DNA from: Anaeramoeba flamelloides
Taxonomy: Eukaryota; Metamonada; Anaeramoebidae
Length of the DNA stretch: 64,000 bases
NCBI GenBank assembly: GCA_027625915.1
Contig: JANTQA010000033.1
Coordinates: 3,906,001-3,970,000 of the forward strand
Direction: 5' to 3'
Part shown: positions 1 through 10,998 of the stretch, in pieces
Layout of the letters: each line of letters starts with the position of its first letter
How positions within the stretch are numbered: the stretch's first letter is position 1
Program-made: the position numbers and the translations under genes
The notes under the pieces: model-generated
Seen by the model: only the letters and a program-made list of their open reading frames with translations
Told to the model about the DNA's origin: nothing
The model's database searches: none

Positions 1-183
1 TTTGCCAGATCTGATAAAAATCATGTGCCATTCATCATGTGCATGATTATAAACAACTTGACCAACAGAATGTTCAATCAACAAAACATTGGAAGTCCCA
101 ATAGAACTTGTGTTTTGACTGAAACACGAATGTTCTCCGCCATTGTGATTTGATTTGATGAATAATGTTTTTGTGATGGACAT
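1..183 (-). CDS. Small cupin-domain protein, copy A (runs off the window)
   Basis: This is the first of four copies of a 106-residue intronless cupin gene. Only the first 61 codons lie inside the window. The ATG is at 183-181 and the reading frame is open to the edge. The visible part holds the start of cupin motif 1 (HAHDEWH). The residue before that motif is Tyr-Asn where the other three copies read Asp-Asn, so this copy carries at least one amino-acid change. It is the partner of copy D in the inverted duplication: about 1 kb upstream of its start is the reverse complement of the sequence upstream of copy D. Single-domain cupins bind metal or small ligands; the substrate here is unknown. 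Confidence 0.8.
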   Translation of the reverse strand, partial: MSITKTLFIKSNHNGGEHSCFSQNTSSIGTSNVLLIEHSVGQVVYNHAHDEWHMIFIRSGK

Positions 184-1011
184 AATTATAAATTTATTTG
201 TTTATTTGAAATTTGAAATTTGAAAAATAAATGAATTTATGTTTATTAATTTTTCTTTTTCAAGAGAATTTAATTTTGGAATGAATCTTGAGAACAAGGG
301 TTTTCATCAGATAGGAAGTACCCAATTTCCATTCATTTCCCAAATTACTAACATAAATTAATTTTGAAAAAGTAAATATAGGAATATTGAATATAATCTT
401 TTGTTTTTCAACCAAAATTCATTCAGTAATTTTAGTCTCTTTCCAAACCTTTCTCAGAGTTTGTTCAATTAAATTCTTGAATCAAAATAAGAAGTTTGAA
501 CCAAATATACAGATTTTTTTCTTTTTTTAACCAAATTCTGTTATTTTTTTCAAAGGAAATCCAAACGTTTTATTTCGTTCCAACAATTAACTTGATAAAA
601 TAGAACAATTTCCCATGATCTTGTTATTTTTAGAATAAAAATTCCTTATGAAACCAAATAAAAACCCAAGGTTAATAATTTTGGATTGTCTTGAAATTAA
701 AGCATTTACAATTTTACAATCTTGTTTAAATTCGATTTTATTGAATTAAAAATTAATATTTTTTCGTTATTTAAGGATTAAACAAAGAATAAATCATCAG
801 AAAAAAATTTGTTATAAACTCTATTGTTTAGAAAGGTTATTTATTTACTTTTTCTCGGTATTAATTTTTCAAAAAATCAAATAAAAATGATTGGATATTG
901 ATTCGATTTTACTTTTCATTTTAAACAAAATGTCAGAGTCTTTCGAAAGACCAATCAAATTAAATTTTATGAAATACCTGAGGAATTACTTTAAATTAAT
1001 TTACTCATTTA
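184..1011. other. Left half of the spacer of cupin pair A/B
   Basis: This stretch has no gene. The roughly 105 bases next to copy A are shared by all four cupin copies and are probably promoter or 5' UTR. The rest is the reverse complement of about 12010-12730 with scattered changes. The match stops at the TA at 1010-1011, where a transposon has been inserted. Confidence 0.75.
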
Positions 1012-1799
1012 CAGTCCTGTGTCTTTTTAAGGCACAGAGCTATTGAACAAATAAGGCACAAATGTTTTGGTTATATTAAGGCACATAATTTTTTTTTAAG
1101 GCACAGTCCCATTTTCAAAAAAATGAAAGAACACGACAAGAAGCAGACAATCCATACAAACACTTTCAAGACTTTTTCTAACTTTCAGACTGTCAGTCTG
1201 CAAGATTTCAGTCTCTGATCATCTTTCATATTTTTGAATTTTCAGATACTTGATACAAAATTTTGTAAGCCAAAAAGGGTAAAAAATAATTATGTACAAA
1301 GGTATAAGTTAGATCTTGATTGGAATTTTTGAAAGTTATCCAAAAGAAAAATATTTGTAAACTTTCAATTACCTGAAACTCAGTTTGTGAAAACCAATAA
1401 TTGGAAAGTTGTTTAAATTACATGTTTTTAAATGTTTGAATTGTAAAAACTTTTAAATACAGAGTTATTGAATAGCGGATCTTGTAATTCCTTTAAAATA
1501 TTTTACAATTTTAAAAAAACAAAGTGTTTACAAGCAAAAAAATTTACTACAATTTTTGTGCTATTCTTGTATTGAAAGCACAAGATAAAATTCATTTTTT
1601 TTCTTTTTTAACTTAAATGATATTGATTTGAATAAAAAATTAATAGTAGTTCAATTTTTTATTAACAATACACGTTTACATTTTTCAATTGCAAACGCAT
1701 TATCAATCCTTTTGTTAGTCCATTTTAAGTTTTTTTTTTCTTTTTTTTTTTTTTTAAATCCCGTTAATAAAGCAAAAAACCCTTTTAAACAAAAAAAAA

Positions 1800-2450
1800 A
1801 CAAAAACTAACACACTCACAACCAGGCATCTCAAATAAAGACCAGGTAAACCCCAATCAGCTAAATTATGTTATCAATTTGGCTTAGATAGACACACACA
1901 TTAGAACAGTATGGATCTTGTTTGTCAGTTTTGGTAAAAGATCCTAAAACTCCACCCATTTTTTGACTATTTAAAGGCTATAACTCCCCACGTAACGCAA
2001 CACTAAATTTGACACAACCAGGAACAAAAAGAATTTAGCAAGGCTTTACCGTAGCCTTGTAAAGCATGATAAAAATGTTGCAGAAAAATCGCTATGGCCC
2101 GCAATCACAAGAATTTCCACCGTAGCTAATTTTTTAAGCATGGGGAAAGGGTGCGCGTTTTCAACGACAATACGATCAAACGTTTGCGTTCGATCAACTA
2201 TACCACATTATTTCGGCTCAATAAAGTGGTAAATTCGAGTACACTCCCTAATCCTAAGAGTTACTTGATCATACTCAAGTATGATCAGAAGCGCACTCAT
2301 ACACAGAACAAAACAACAACAATGTTAGTAATAATTGCTGGCAGATAATGGGGATAATAATGTCCGCTAGAGAGGGTTGACAACAATGGCAATAATACTT
2401 GTGATAATTTTGTGGATAATGATGATACTGATAATTATGTTTCAGCACAA
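1800..2450. other. Base-composition island inside the 5.8-kb transposon, no intact gene
   Basis: This segment is clearly richer in G+C than its surroundings and contains CpG-bearing words that are rare elsewhere in the window. All six frames are broken by stops. One minus-strand frame around 2050-2250 has a short stretch faintly like the region around the first motifs of a Ty3/gypsy-type reverse transcriptase. That resemblance is weak, and any such element is a broken fossil. It may be a foreign fragment carried by the transposon. Confidence 0.35.
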
Positions 2451-2516
2451 GTACTGATATTTGAATAATAAATGGTATAAATTTATAATTTATTTTTTTT
2501 TTATTAAACTCTATTT

Positions 2517-3198
2517 CAGTCAAAGTGTCCCAACGTTTTTTTCAAATATCAATTATTTTATATAATTGACCTTTGAAGAACAAATAAGAATTAAACAGAA
2601 TAATACTTCAAAGAATTGTTGATACATGTCTGAAAGAAAACTAATTAACAAATAAATTTTCAAAAAAATTGAAAAACTCAAATTCTTAGGGCTATTCAAA
2701 AAAATTGAGAAAGACAACGATGTTCGTTTTGAACTTCTACTGGTATTTGAATAATAAATATGAAACATTTTTCACTTCATTTTCCATACTTTCCTGATAG
2801 AAATTAAGCCCCCAAACGAAGTTTGTTGGTATTTGTGGTCTCTATTTGAAAAAGGAAATGAAAATAAAGTGAAAATTTTTCAGATTTATTAAGCAAACAT
2901 CAAGATCAAAGATCGAATTGAATTGCAATAGAAATCAATAGTATTTCTCAACAATATTTACATGGTTTCAATGAAATTAGAATAACACGTTTTTACCAAG
3001 TGACTATTGATCTTGCAATAAAAATTTTTTTTGCAACTGAATTATGTTTTTAAAAAAAAAATCGTAAAAAAAAAAAACAAAAATGTGAAAAAATGATTTC
3101 AATTTTGAAAATTTCCAAAATAAAAATTTTCTTCTAATATCTATGCCAACCCTTTAAACACATGTATTATACCCATTACAACTGTTCCCCTTTGACTG
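2517..3198 (-). mobile_element. CAGTCAAAG-type DNA element, copy 1
   Basis: This is about 680 bp with inverted ends CAGTCAAAG, inside the 5.8-kb transposon. The inner part matches copies at 3738-4250, 15165-15674, 16750-17065, 49858-50360 and 50700-51152. Shared landmarks are an end reading CAGTTGTAATGGGT, a block like GAAGATCAAAATGAAC and a block like GATTGATATT just before the other end. Its open frames are short and not conserved, so it looks non-autonomous. Confidence 0.6.
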
Positions 3199-3609
3199 AA
3201 AAATAGTTAATTATCCAAATTGATTTTTCAAGATGGGTAAATTATTAAAGTTCAATTTTGGTCAATTTTTAAATTTGGTCAATTGATTGTTTTTCTATTT
3301 TTGAAAAGTTGTTTCATTGTTTTTATTGAATACAAATTGTTTTTAAAATTTAAAAAGGATTGTGGGAGGAAAAATAAAAAAGATTATTTTGTGATTAGTA
3401 GTATTTTATTCCAAAAATTGTAGGAAATCCAAAATGTTGAAATAATCAAAAATTAATATTTTAAAAATTTTGTTCCAAGCCACAATTTTATATCCCAAAT
3501 TAAAGTACGAATTTTTTTACCTCTTAAAATAAGTGGCACAAGTCTAATCCCCCTCTTAATTATTTTTTAATTTAATCCGAGTCAAAATTCCCTCTCATAT
3601 CATTCAACC

Positions 3610-3665
3610 ACCAAAAACCTACTCTAACTTACTCTAACCTACCCTACCCTACCCTACCCTAACCA
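3610..3665. repeat. Telomere-like CCCTA/CCTAA tract
   Basis: A run of imperfect CTAAC and CCCTA units (central block TACCCTACCCTACCCTAACC) inside the 5.8-kb transposon. It resembles degenerate telomeric DNA. A longer tract of the same kind lies at 14505-14705. Confidence 0.6.
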
Positions 3666-3737
3666 CCCAAACTTACTATAAAATGTCTTAACCTTCTCGG
3701 AAAGGATTTTTTTAAAATACGAACCTTCTTTTATAGC

Positions 3738-4250
3738 CATTTTCCTGCCAATGGGGCAATTGCAATACTGAGTGGATTACATGTTTTTAAAGGGTTTGTA
3801 TTAATATTCGAAGAAAAAAAAATTATTTAGGAAATTCCAAAATTGAAATCATTTTTTACAAGCTTTACCCTATTTTTGATTTTTTTTTTGACACCTAATT
3901 CATTTTCAAATTTTTTATTGAGAGATCGATTGTCGCTTGGTAAAGACCCGTTATTCTAATGTAATTGATAAAGTAAAATGGTTGTAGAGAAATCATTTTG
4001 AATTCTATTTAAATTTTATTTTGATCTTTAATTGAGGATTAAAATGAACATTGTTGTTTTTCTCAATAATTCCACTAAGAATTTGAGTTAATAAATTTTT
4101 ACGAAAATCTGCTGATTTGTTAGTTTTATTTCAGGAGGATATAAACCATTATTTGACGTTGATTATTCTTCTTATTACTAATTTACTCTTTAAAGTTCAT
4201 TTATAAAAAATATTTGATATTTGAAAAAAATGTTGCCACTTTGACTAAAA
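3738..4250 (+). mobile_element. CAGTCAAAG-type DNA element, copy 2
   Basis: A diverged copy in the opposite orientation to the one at 2517-3198. It ends in CACTTTGACT near 4240-4249. Its left end is degraded (CTGCCAATGGGG in place of CAGTCAAAGGGG). The two copies form an inverted pair about 540 bp apart around the telomere-like tract. Confidence 0.5.
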
Positions 4251-4379
4251 TAAACTTAATTTCAATAGAATTTGACCAATTTTGAAATTTGACCAAATTT
4301 GAAAATTGGTAACTTTCCCTTCGAGAGATATATTGTAGTTTGTTTTTTGTTATTAATAGATATTTTAAAATATCTTCAA

Positions 4380-5040
4380 ATTAAATAATTAAAATATAAA
4401 TAATTCATTTTATTTTATGAAAACTGAATTACCCATTTTTCCAAAAAGACTATTTAAAATCAAAAAGAAAAAAATAACAAAATAAAAAGATAAATTTTTA
4501 AAACGAAATAAGTGATTTTTAACTTTATTTTGAATAATTATTTTGATTAATTTCCATTTATATTCTAAAGTTCATTTTTTTGTTCATTTTGTATTTATAG
4601 ATTTTCATATATTTCAAGAAATTTTCCTTCCTTTTTAGAAGTATTGTTAATAAGTATATGATTTTTTTTCAAAATATCTATTAATTAAATAATAAAAATT
4701 TAAATTTAAAAATTTTTTACAAAGAAATAAGTGATTTTTATCCTTATTTTGAATAATTATTTTGATTAATTTCCATAATTATTCTAAAATTTCAATTTAA
4801 ATTCATTTTTTAATTAAATATTTTTTGAAATATTAATTAATAACCCAATTAAAAGTCCAAAATATCTCTGAACTTTTTAATAAATAAATTTGTATTTAAA
4901 ATCTTGTAAAAAGAAATAAGTGATTTTTATCCTTATTTTGAATAATTATTTTGATTAATTTCCGTAATTATTCTAAATTTCATTTTAACTTCATTTTTTA
5001 TAATATTAATATTTTTATATTTTGTGATCTTTTCACGTTT
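4380..5040. repeat. Diverged tandem repeat, unit about 200 bp
   Basis: The phrase AAGAAATAAGTGATTTTTAT, followed by a conserved TTTGAATAATTATTTTGATT block, recurs near 4505, 4727 and 4913, with a weaker fourth copy near 5590. Spacing is 187-222 bp. There is no coding potential. It lies within the 5.8-kb transposon. Confidence 0.5.
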
Positions 5041-5075
5041 TTAGAAATTATTCTTCAGAACTAATTATTTTTTTA

Positions 5076-5531
5076 CAGTCGGTTCCACTTTTAAGGCACA
5101 AACTTCAATGAAATTTAAAGCACAATGAAAAATACCAAATTAAGGCACAAAATTCAGATTCTAGTAAAATAAATTGTAAAAAAATAAATTACAAATCTTG
5201 TACAGTCAGTTTCACTTTTAAGACACAAACTTTGTACGAAATTTAAGGTACAAAAAAAATCTCAAATTAAGGCACAAAATTCAAATTCTAGTAAAATAAT
5301 TTGTGAAAATAAAAAATTCCAAAAAATGTGCTTTAATTTGAGATTTTTTTGTGCCTTAAATTTCGTTGAAAGTTTGTGCCTTAAAAGTGAAACTGACTGT
5401 AGCTTAATTCGAGATTTTTTTGTGTCTTAAATTTCGTTTTTAGTAGAATCTGAATTTTGTGCCTTAATTTGAGATTTTTTTTGTACCTTAAATTTCGTTG
5501 TAAGTTTGTGCCTTAAAAGTGGAACTGACTC
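5076..5531. mobile_element. AAGGCACA MITE, outer copy split by a second MITE
   Basis: The left arm (5076-5202) starts CAGTCGGTTCCACTTTTAAG and the right arm (5400-5531) ends with its inverted partner. A complete second element of the same family sits in the middle. Flanking TA dinucleotides are present. This is a clear transposon-in-transposon case. Confidence 0.75.
5203..5399. mobile_element. AAGGCACA MITE, inner copy (197 bp)
   Basis: A nearly perfect fold-back: CAGTCAGTTTCACTTTTAAG at the left and its reverse complement at the right, flanked by TA at 5201-5202 and 5400-5401. Each arm holds three AAGGCACA-like words about 25 bp apart. Confidence 0.85.
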
Positions 5532-6123
5532 TATCTTTAAAATATCTAGAAAATAAATAATAGAAAAATATAATTTGTAAATATTTTTGAGATTGAATAA
5601 TTGATATTATCCGTATTTTAAATAATTATGTTGATTAATTCTACTATTATTGTAGAATATTTTTTAAAAAAAATTAAAAGTATTTTTGGAGTTGATATTT
5701 TAATTCTTTTTCAAAAAGAAAATCAATTGATTATTCTTTTGATTTTAGAAAAGAACTGATTTTTTCGATAATCAAACCAGTAAAGCAATTAGTTATTACT
5801 CTCTTTAATTATAATTTTTTATTCATATTTTTCTTTTTAATGTATTATTATCATTATTATTATTATTAACATTATTAACATTATTATTATTATTATTATA
5901 AAGTAAATTTTGATTTATTTATAAAATAAAATATTATTTCTTATTATTTATTTAATTATTTTATATTTTTTTTGTTTTTATGGATTTATTCAATTAATAT
6001 TTAAAGAATCCATTTAAACACATCTTTCTTTCGTATTAATCCAAATATTAATAAAAAATTGTGTTTTTATAATATTAACTTGTAAATATTTGTTTACTTT
6101 TAGTTTTTTTGTAAAGAGTATCT

Positions 6124-6640
6124 AAACCCCATTCCAAAAATTTGGACACACCAAAAATCAAAAATATATAAAAAAACCCAAATTCTTGTATTTTTTCAAA
6201 CAAAATATAAAACCACATTTTGGTTACCTATTATTAATGTTTCAATAAGTAATCATTTTTTATCCAAATACAATAAATATAAAAGTCAAAAATAAAAATA
6301 GGTATGTCCTTAAAATGTTAAAAAGAGCTAAACAAAAAATGTATTGGTAAATTTGTTGAAATTTCACCAATAATTGTTGATCGATCAAACATTTAATTAC
6401 CATCAACTAATTTAAGGTGTTCCAGTAAACAAACTCAACAATAACCTTCTATCAAATATTAAAAAAAAATTATTCCAGATCAAAAGAAAAAGATTACACA
6501 ACTGGAAAAAGAAAATGAAAATTAAACAAAAAAGGCAATATATGAAAAAATAGTTTGTAAAATCAAAATTATTTCGAAATTGGGATGTAAAGTGAAGTAT
6601 GGTTGTTATTATTTAAACTTTTTAAACTGTTTACAAATTT
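6124..6640 (+). repeat. AAACCCC-type dispersed repeat, copy 1
   Basis: This begins AAACCCCATTCCAAAAATTT and continues with a GACACACCAAAA phrase. It shares this head and several inner blocks (a TTGTTGATCGATCAA-like word, a tail with AAAATCAAAATTATTT) with 41800-42297 (inverted) and 61595-62090. It is about 500 bp long and has no gene. Partial relatives occur near 38545-38770 and 53940. Confidence 0.55.
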
Positions 6641-6832
6641 TTAGAATTGGGTTTATATATATATATATATATTAAATATATTATTGAAGATCTCATAAAA
6701 AATTGTGCCTTATTTTGACCACTTTTTTTTTGTGCCTTATCGTTATTTTTTTGTGCCTTATTTTGAATTGTTTGTGCCTTATTTCTTGGTTTTTCGTTGA
6801 AAGTGTGTGCCTTAAAAAGACACAGGACTGTA

Positions 6833-8037
6833 TATTGGTTGGATAAATAGAATTTTCTTTCTTTTTGAATTTAATTCATTTCCAAAAATCTACTCAATAT
6901 TTTGTCATTATTCAATCATTTTGAAAACACCAATAAATAGTGAATCTTATAAAAGTCAGTTTTAAATTTATTAAAGCGAGTTTTAAGGAAAACCAAATAA
7001 ATTTTTTAAAAAAAAGAGGAAAAAAAATCTTTTGTAATTTTAAACTCAATGTAGAAGGTAAATTTCAAGTAAAACAGACAAAGGTTTTTGATCCATTATT
7101 CAATATTTTTCATCTTCTAAAAAGATCTGAAAAGAATTTGTTGTTTTCAAAAATCTATTCGATTTTTCTAAAAGCAAAAATTCAAGTAAAATTGATTAAA
7201 TTTTGGTTTTTTCAAAATTAATTTGGTATTTGATTAAATTAAAAGGAAACTCAAAAGATTTGCTTGAATTTGATACTTTGGGTAAGTACGAACAGGATGG
7301 TTAGCTTTAGTGAAATTCTAAATGAAAATACATTGTTAAAACATCAAATACAGTTTTAATACAGTCAGTTTCACTTTTAAGGCACAAACTTTCAACGAAA
7401 TTTAAGGCACAAGAAAAAATCTCAAATTAAGGCACAATGATTTCGAATGTTATTTTAACAATTTATTTATACTAGAATCTGAATTTTGTGCTTTAATTTG
7501 AGATATTTATTGTGCCTTAAATTTCGTTGAAAGTTTGTGCCTTAAAAGTGAAACTGACTGTAAAAATATTAGATAATCCTCAATTAACCAATTTTGAAAC
7601 AAATTAACTCAAAATCTGATTTTTGAGCAGTATTTTGGATATTATTTTCCCTTAAAACTCCAAAAGAGAAATGACCAGTAAAAATCAGATCAAAAAATAT
7701 TTGAGATTCGTATTTTAAAACTTTGTTATTGAACATGTTTTCATTCAAGTTGTTATTTTAAGAAAAAAAAAAACATTCCTATTATGAATTGGCTCGAAAA
7801 TGTTCAAAATTTTCTTTATTTAGAACCCAAAAAAAAAAAATTATTTATGAAAAAAATTTGGTACTTTTAAAAAAATCAGTTATTTTCTAAAACCAAAAGT
7901 TTGTGGAACTATTATAAATAATTTCCTTCCTTTTTGTTTCCCAAAATTAAATTCTCTTGAAAAAGAAAATTTAATAAACAGAAATTCATTTATTTTCAAA
8001 TTTCCAATTTTAAATAAACAAATACAAATTTATAATT
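6833..8037. other. Right half of the spacer of cupin pair A/B
   Basis: The reverse complement of about 10999-12005 with moderate divergence. Open frames here are not conserved between the two copies. The block next to copy B, about 7945-8037, is the shared upstream block of the cupin family. A MITE (7362-7560) interrupts the homology. Confidence 0.7.
7362..7560. mobile_element. AAGGCACA MITE (199 bp) in the A/B spacer
   Basis: A full fold-back element flanked by TA at 7360-7361 and 7561-7562. The duplicate spacer near 11470 has the flanking sequence without the element, so it was inserted after the cupin pair was duplicated, or was lost cleanly from the other copy. Confidence 0.85.
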
Positions 8038-8358
8038 CTGTCCATCACAAAAACATTATTCATCAAATCAAATCACAATGGCGGAGAACATTCGTGTTTC
8101 AGTCAAAACACAAGTTCTATTGGTAGCTCAAATGTTTTGTTGATTGAACATTCTGTTGGTCAAGTTGTTGATAATCATGCACATGATGAATGGCACATGA
8201 TTTTTATCAGATCTGGCAAAATACAATTCACTGTTCTTGAAACAGAATACAATGCCGAACCTGGTGACACATTGGTCATCCCTCCAAACACAAAACATTC
8301 TTTCAAAGTATTGGGTGAAAAGCCATGTCACACACTTTGCTTAACAATCAACAAATAA
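8038..8358 (+). CDS. Small cupin-domain protein, copy B (CTG in place of ATG)
   Basis: This encodes the same 106-residue cupin as copies C and D, with one changed residue pair (Gly-Ser-Ser instead of Gly-Thr-Ser near residue 30). The frame is open from 8038 to the TAA at 8356-8358. The position that is ATG in the other copies reads CTG here. The next possible starts are internal, so the protein is either begun at CTG or shortened to start inside the fold, or the copy is silent. From about codon 32 to the stop the bases are identical to copies C and D, whereas the 3' flank differs at many sites. Motif 1 (HAHDEWH then G) and motif 2 (PGDTLVIPPNTKHSF) are intact. Confidence 0.75.
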   Translation: MSITKTLFIKSNHNGGEHSCFSQNTSSIGSSNVLLIEHSVGQVVDNHAHDEWHMIFIRSGKIQFTVLETEYNAEPGDTLVIPPNTKHSFKVLGEKPCHTLCLTINK

Positions 8359-10677
8359 ATTTAGATAATATGGTTCAATTTTAAAATTTATTGGCGAAAA
8401 ATCTCAAATATTCTCTTTATTTTTTTTAATGATAATTTAGTATTATTATCTACTTTTTTTTTCATTAAAAATATCTAACTTTTTAACACCACGCTTTCTA
8501 AACTTCTCTTATTCTTTGATTGTTATTAATTATCATTAAATAATTTTTTTTTCTATATTTAAATAAAATGATCCCAAAAGATATATTTTTGATTTTGGTT
8601 TTTTGATAAATTTTTTGATTTTTTTTTAGATTTTCTCGAAAAAATTATTCAAATTATTTCTTATTAAAACAATCAAAATACTATACAATAAATAGAAAAA
8701 ATGATTTAATAGTTATTCAATTATCTGAAATTGCAAAGATTACAATCACTTCCTCTGATAGGTACCAACTTTCAATGCATTATTTAGGTATAAAAAAAAT
8801 CTCAAATATATCCTGATTTTTTTAGATATTTCTATACACTTTTATATCTATTAAACTTGGATTTTTTGAAGTTAATTTGTTATTTTTATTTACCTAAAAA
8901 TCCTTTCGCAGTTTGTTACTTAAAAGTGAAACTGATTGGTCAACTTTTCGTTTTTTTTAGGATAGCAAATGTAAAACAATATGTATAACCTCAATACTTT
9001 CAATTAAAATTCTACACCAATTGTAAAATTTTTACCAATTAATACTAAAATATTTAATCTTTTTAAAATCCTTTTGAAATCTAATTTTCACTTTTATTAG
9101 GTTTGCCCCTGAATTGAAAAATAATTTTATTAATCTAAAACTGATTTTAAAATTTTATTAATTTTTATTTTTTCTTTCCCATAAATATCAACTTTTTTAA
9201 ACCCTATGAAAAGATTTGATAAATGTCTACGTTTTAATAATAGAAAATTTGAAATTAGATATAATAAAATGAGTTATAAACAATCTAATTGGAATCTATC
9301 AAGGCGCCCGATTGATAATATTGAAAAATAAAGGATTTTGATAATATTGTTTATCTTTTTTTTTTATTTTTAATGTTTATTACTTTTTTCAAAATTACTT
9401 GGATTGGAATATTTGATCTTATCTTAATATGAAGATTGATACCATAAAACATGGATTATAATAATAAATTCAAGCTGAGATATTCTAAGTTTACAAACAA
9501 TTCAGTATTGTAATAAAAAGATCACAATTTCACAAAAACCAAATGTTGATTTATAATAAAAGACCAGTTAATTTCAATTAATTTATAGACAATTTTCGAA
9601 ATAATCTTAATAAACTTAAGTTTAAAGAAATTGAACGATGATTTAAAGAGATTATTTTGTCTTTGTTATTCTAATAAAAAATTTGTTTTTCAGATAAATA
9701 AATCATTGTTCTGTAAAGAGTTAATCAACCAAACATTAAATATATTCTAAATTGTAATAAAATATTTTTTATAGTGTATAGTTTCAAGTGAGTTAAAAAG
9801 AATTTTAATTTTTCCATCAATATTAAAATTTAAATTCTTTGTTTTTGAAAATTCTTTTGACAGATTTCTTATTATTAATTTATGAATTGTGTTTTTTAAT
9901 TTTCTAATTTAAAAAAAAATACCAATATTAAATATCTTCCAATATTTGTTATGTTAATTTTTTTCAAAAATCTTGAATCTTTTTACTTATTTGAATTGAT
10001 TTTTTATTTAGATCAAATAAAATTATTAATGAATCATTTTTTTATTATTTATATTATTTTTATCTTTATATACTATATTAAATTATTATTCCTTAAAATT
10101 GCTGTTTTTATCAAATCCTAAGTTTATTCCATTCTTGAATTCATTCCAAGCTTCTTATTTAGAAAAAATACATATTTCCTACTTTTTTATCTTTATTCCG
10201 ACTCAAAAACTCCAAATTGGAAAAATATTCGTGAATTTTACAAGGAAAATTTATAAAAATACATTATTTTTAAAAATAATTAAAATTTCTCTTAAGTTAA
10301 TAAATGGGTTGGTTATATCAAAATTTAATTAATTACGGATTTAAATAAGTAACTCATGAAATTTTGAAAAAAAAAAATAAAAATAATAAGTTACTAAAAA
10401 CCAAAAAATCAAAATTTAAAAAAAATCAAACAAAAATTAAAAAACAAAAAATATATTATTTTGGATCCTTTTATTTGTGTAAAAAAAAATTTATTGAGAA
10501 TATTTAATAACGATCAAAGAACAAAACAAGTTTAAAAAACATAATTTTAAGTCGAAAATGTTTAAGAAAATAAAAAGTAGACAAAATTATGGATTGTAAA
10601 AAAATCAAATAAAAAGAGAATAGAATATTTCAGATTTTTCCTGTATAAATATTAAAAAATGGATCGATATTCTAAAT
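8359..10677. other. Spacer between the two inverted cupin pairs
   Basis: No gene is visible. About 230 bp at each end are the shared 3' flank of the cupin family, recognisable by TTCTTTGATCGTTATTAA-like and GATCCCAAAAGATATATTT-like phrases. An old, eroded AAGGCACA MITE lies at about 8755-8938 (right end AAAAGTGAAACTGATTG). The remainder is AT-rich sequence with a 77-codon frame at 10099-10332 that has no recognisable features. Confidence 0.6.
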
Positions 10678-10998
10678 TTATTTGTTGATTGTTAAGCAAA
10701 GTGTGTGACATGGCTTTTCACCCAATACTTTGAAAGAATGTTTTGTGTTTGGAGGGATGACCAATGTGTCACCAGGTTCGGCATTGTATTCTGTTTCAAG
10801 AACAGTGAATTGTATTTTGCCAGATCTGATAAAAATCATGTGCCATTCATCATGTGCATGATTATCAACAACTTGACCAACAGAATGTTCAATCAACAAA
10901 ACATTGGAAGTCCCAATAGAACTTGTGTTTTGACTGAAACATGAATGTTCTCCGCCATTGTGATTTGATTTGATGAATAATGTTTTTGTGATGGACAT
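10678..10998 (-). CDS. Small cupin-domain protein, copy C
   Basis: A 106-residue single-domain cupin with its ATG at 10998 and TAA at the low end, intronless. Motif 1 is around residues 47-61 (HAHDEWHMIFIRSG): the usual H-x-H is present, but the third position often filled by Glu is His. Motif 2 is PGDTLVIPPNTKHSF around residues 75-89, with its histidine present. The pattern resembles the N-terminal sensing domain of bacterial AraC-type regulators more than seed-storage cupins, so a bacterial origin is possible but is inference. The protein is identical to copy D. It lies in a divergent pair with copy D, with a 1.84-kb spacer. There is no signal peptide, so it is probably cytosolic. Confidence 0.85.
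   Translation of the reverse strand: MSITKTLFIKSNHNGGEHSCFSQNTSSIGTSNVLLIEHSVGQVVDNHAHDEWHMIFIRSGKIQFTVLETEYNAEPGDTLVIPPNTKHSFKVLGEKPCHTLCLTINK

Larger units (their letters stand above)
1012..6830. mobile_element. 5.8-kb DNA transposon, TA target, iteron-bearing inverted ends
   Basis: The two ends are inverted copies starting CAGTCCTGTGTCTTTTTAAG and continuing GCACA, flanked by TA on both sides (1010-1011 and 6831-6832). The unoccupied site is preserved in the inverted duplicate near 12010, which has one TA and none of the 5.8 kb, so this is a real insertion with TA duplication. TA targets and CAG ends fit the Tc1/mariner/pogo group. Each end carries several spaced copies of AAGGCACA: four on the left (about 1035-1105) and about six on the right (about 6705-6815). 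No long open frame survives inside. The interior holds other repeats: two CAGTCAAAG-type elements, a telomere-like tract, a tandem repeat, a nested MITE pair and one AAACCCC-type repeat. It is therefore a non-autonomous or decayed composite. Confidence 0.8.

Noticed and set aside
2050-2250. Retroelement reverse-transcriptase resemblance on the minus strand
   Set aside because: Too short and too weak to list as an element; at best a broken fossil, noted only with the composition island.
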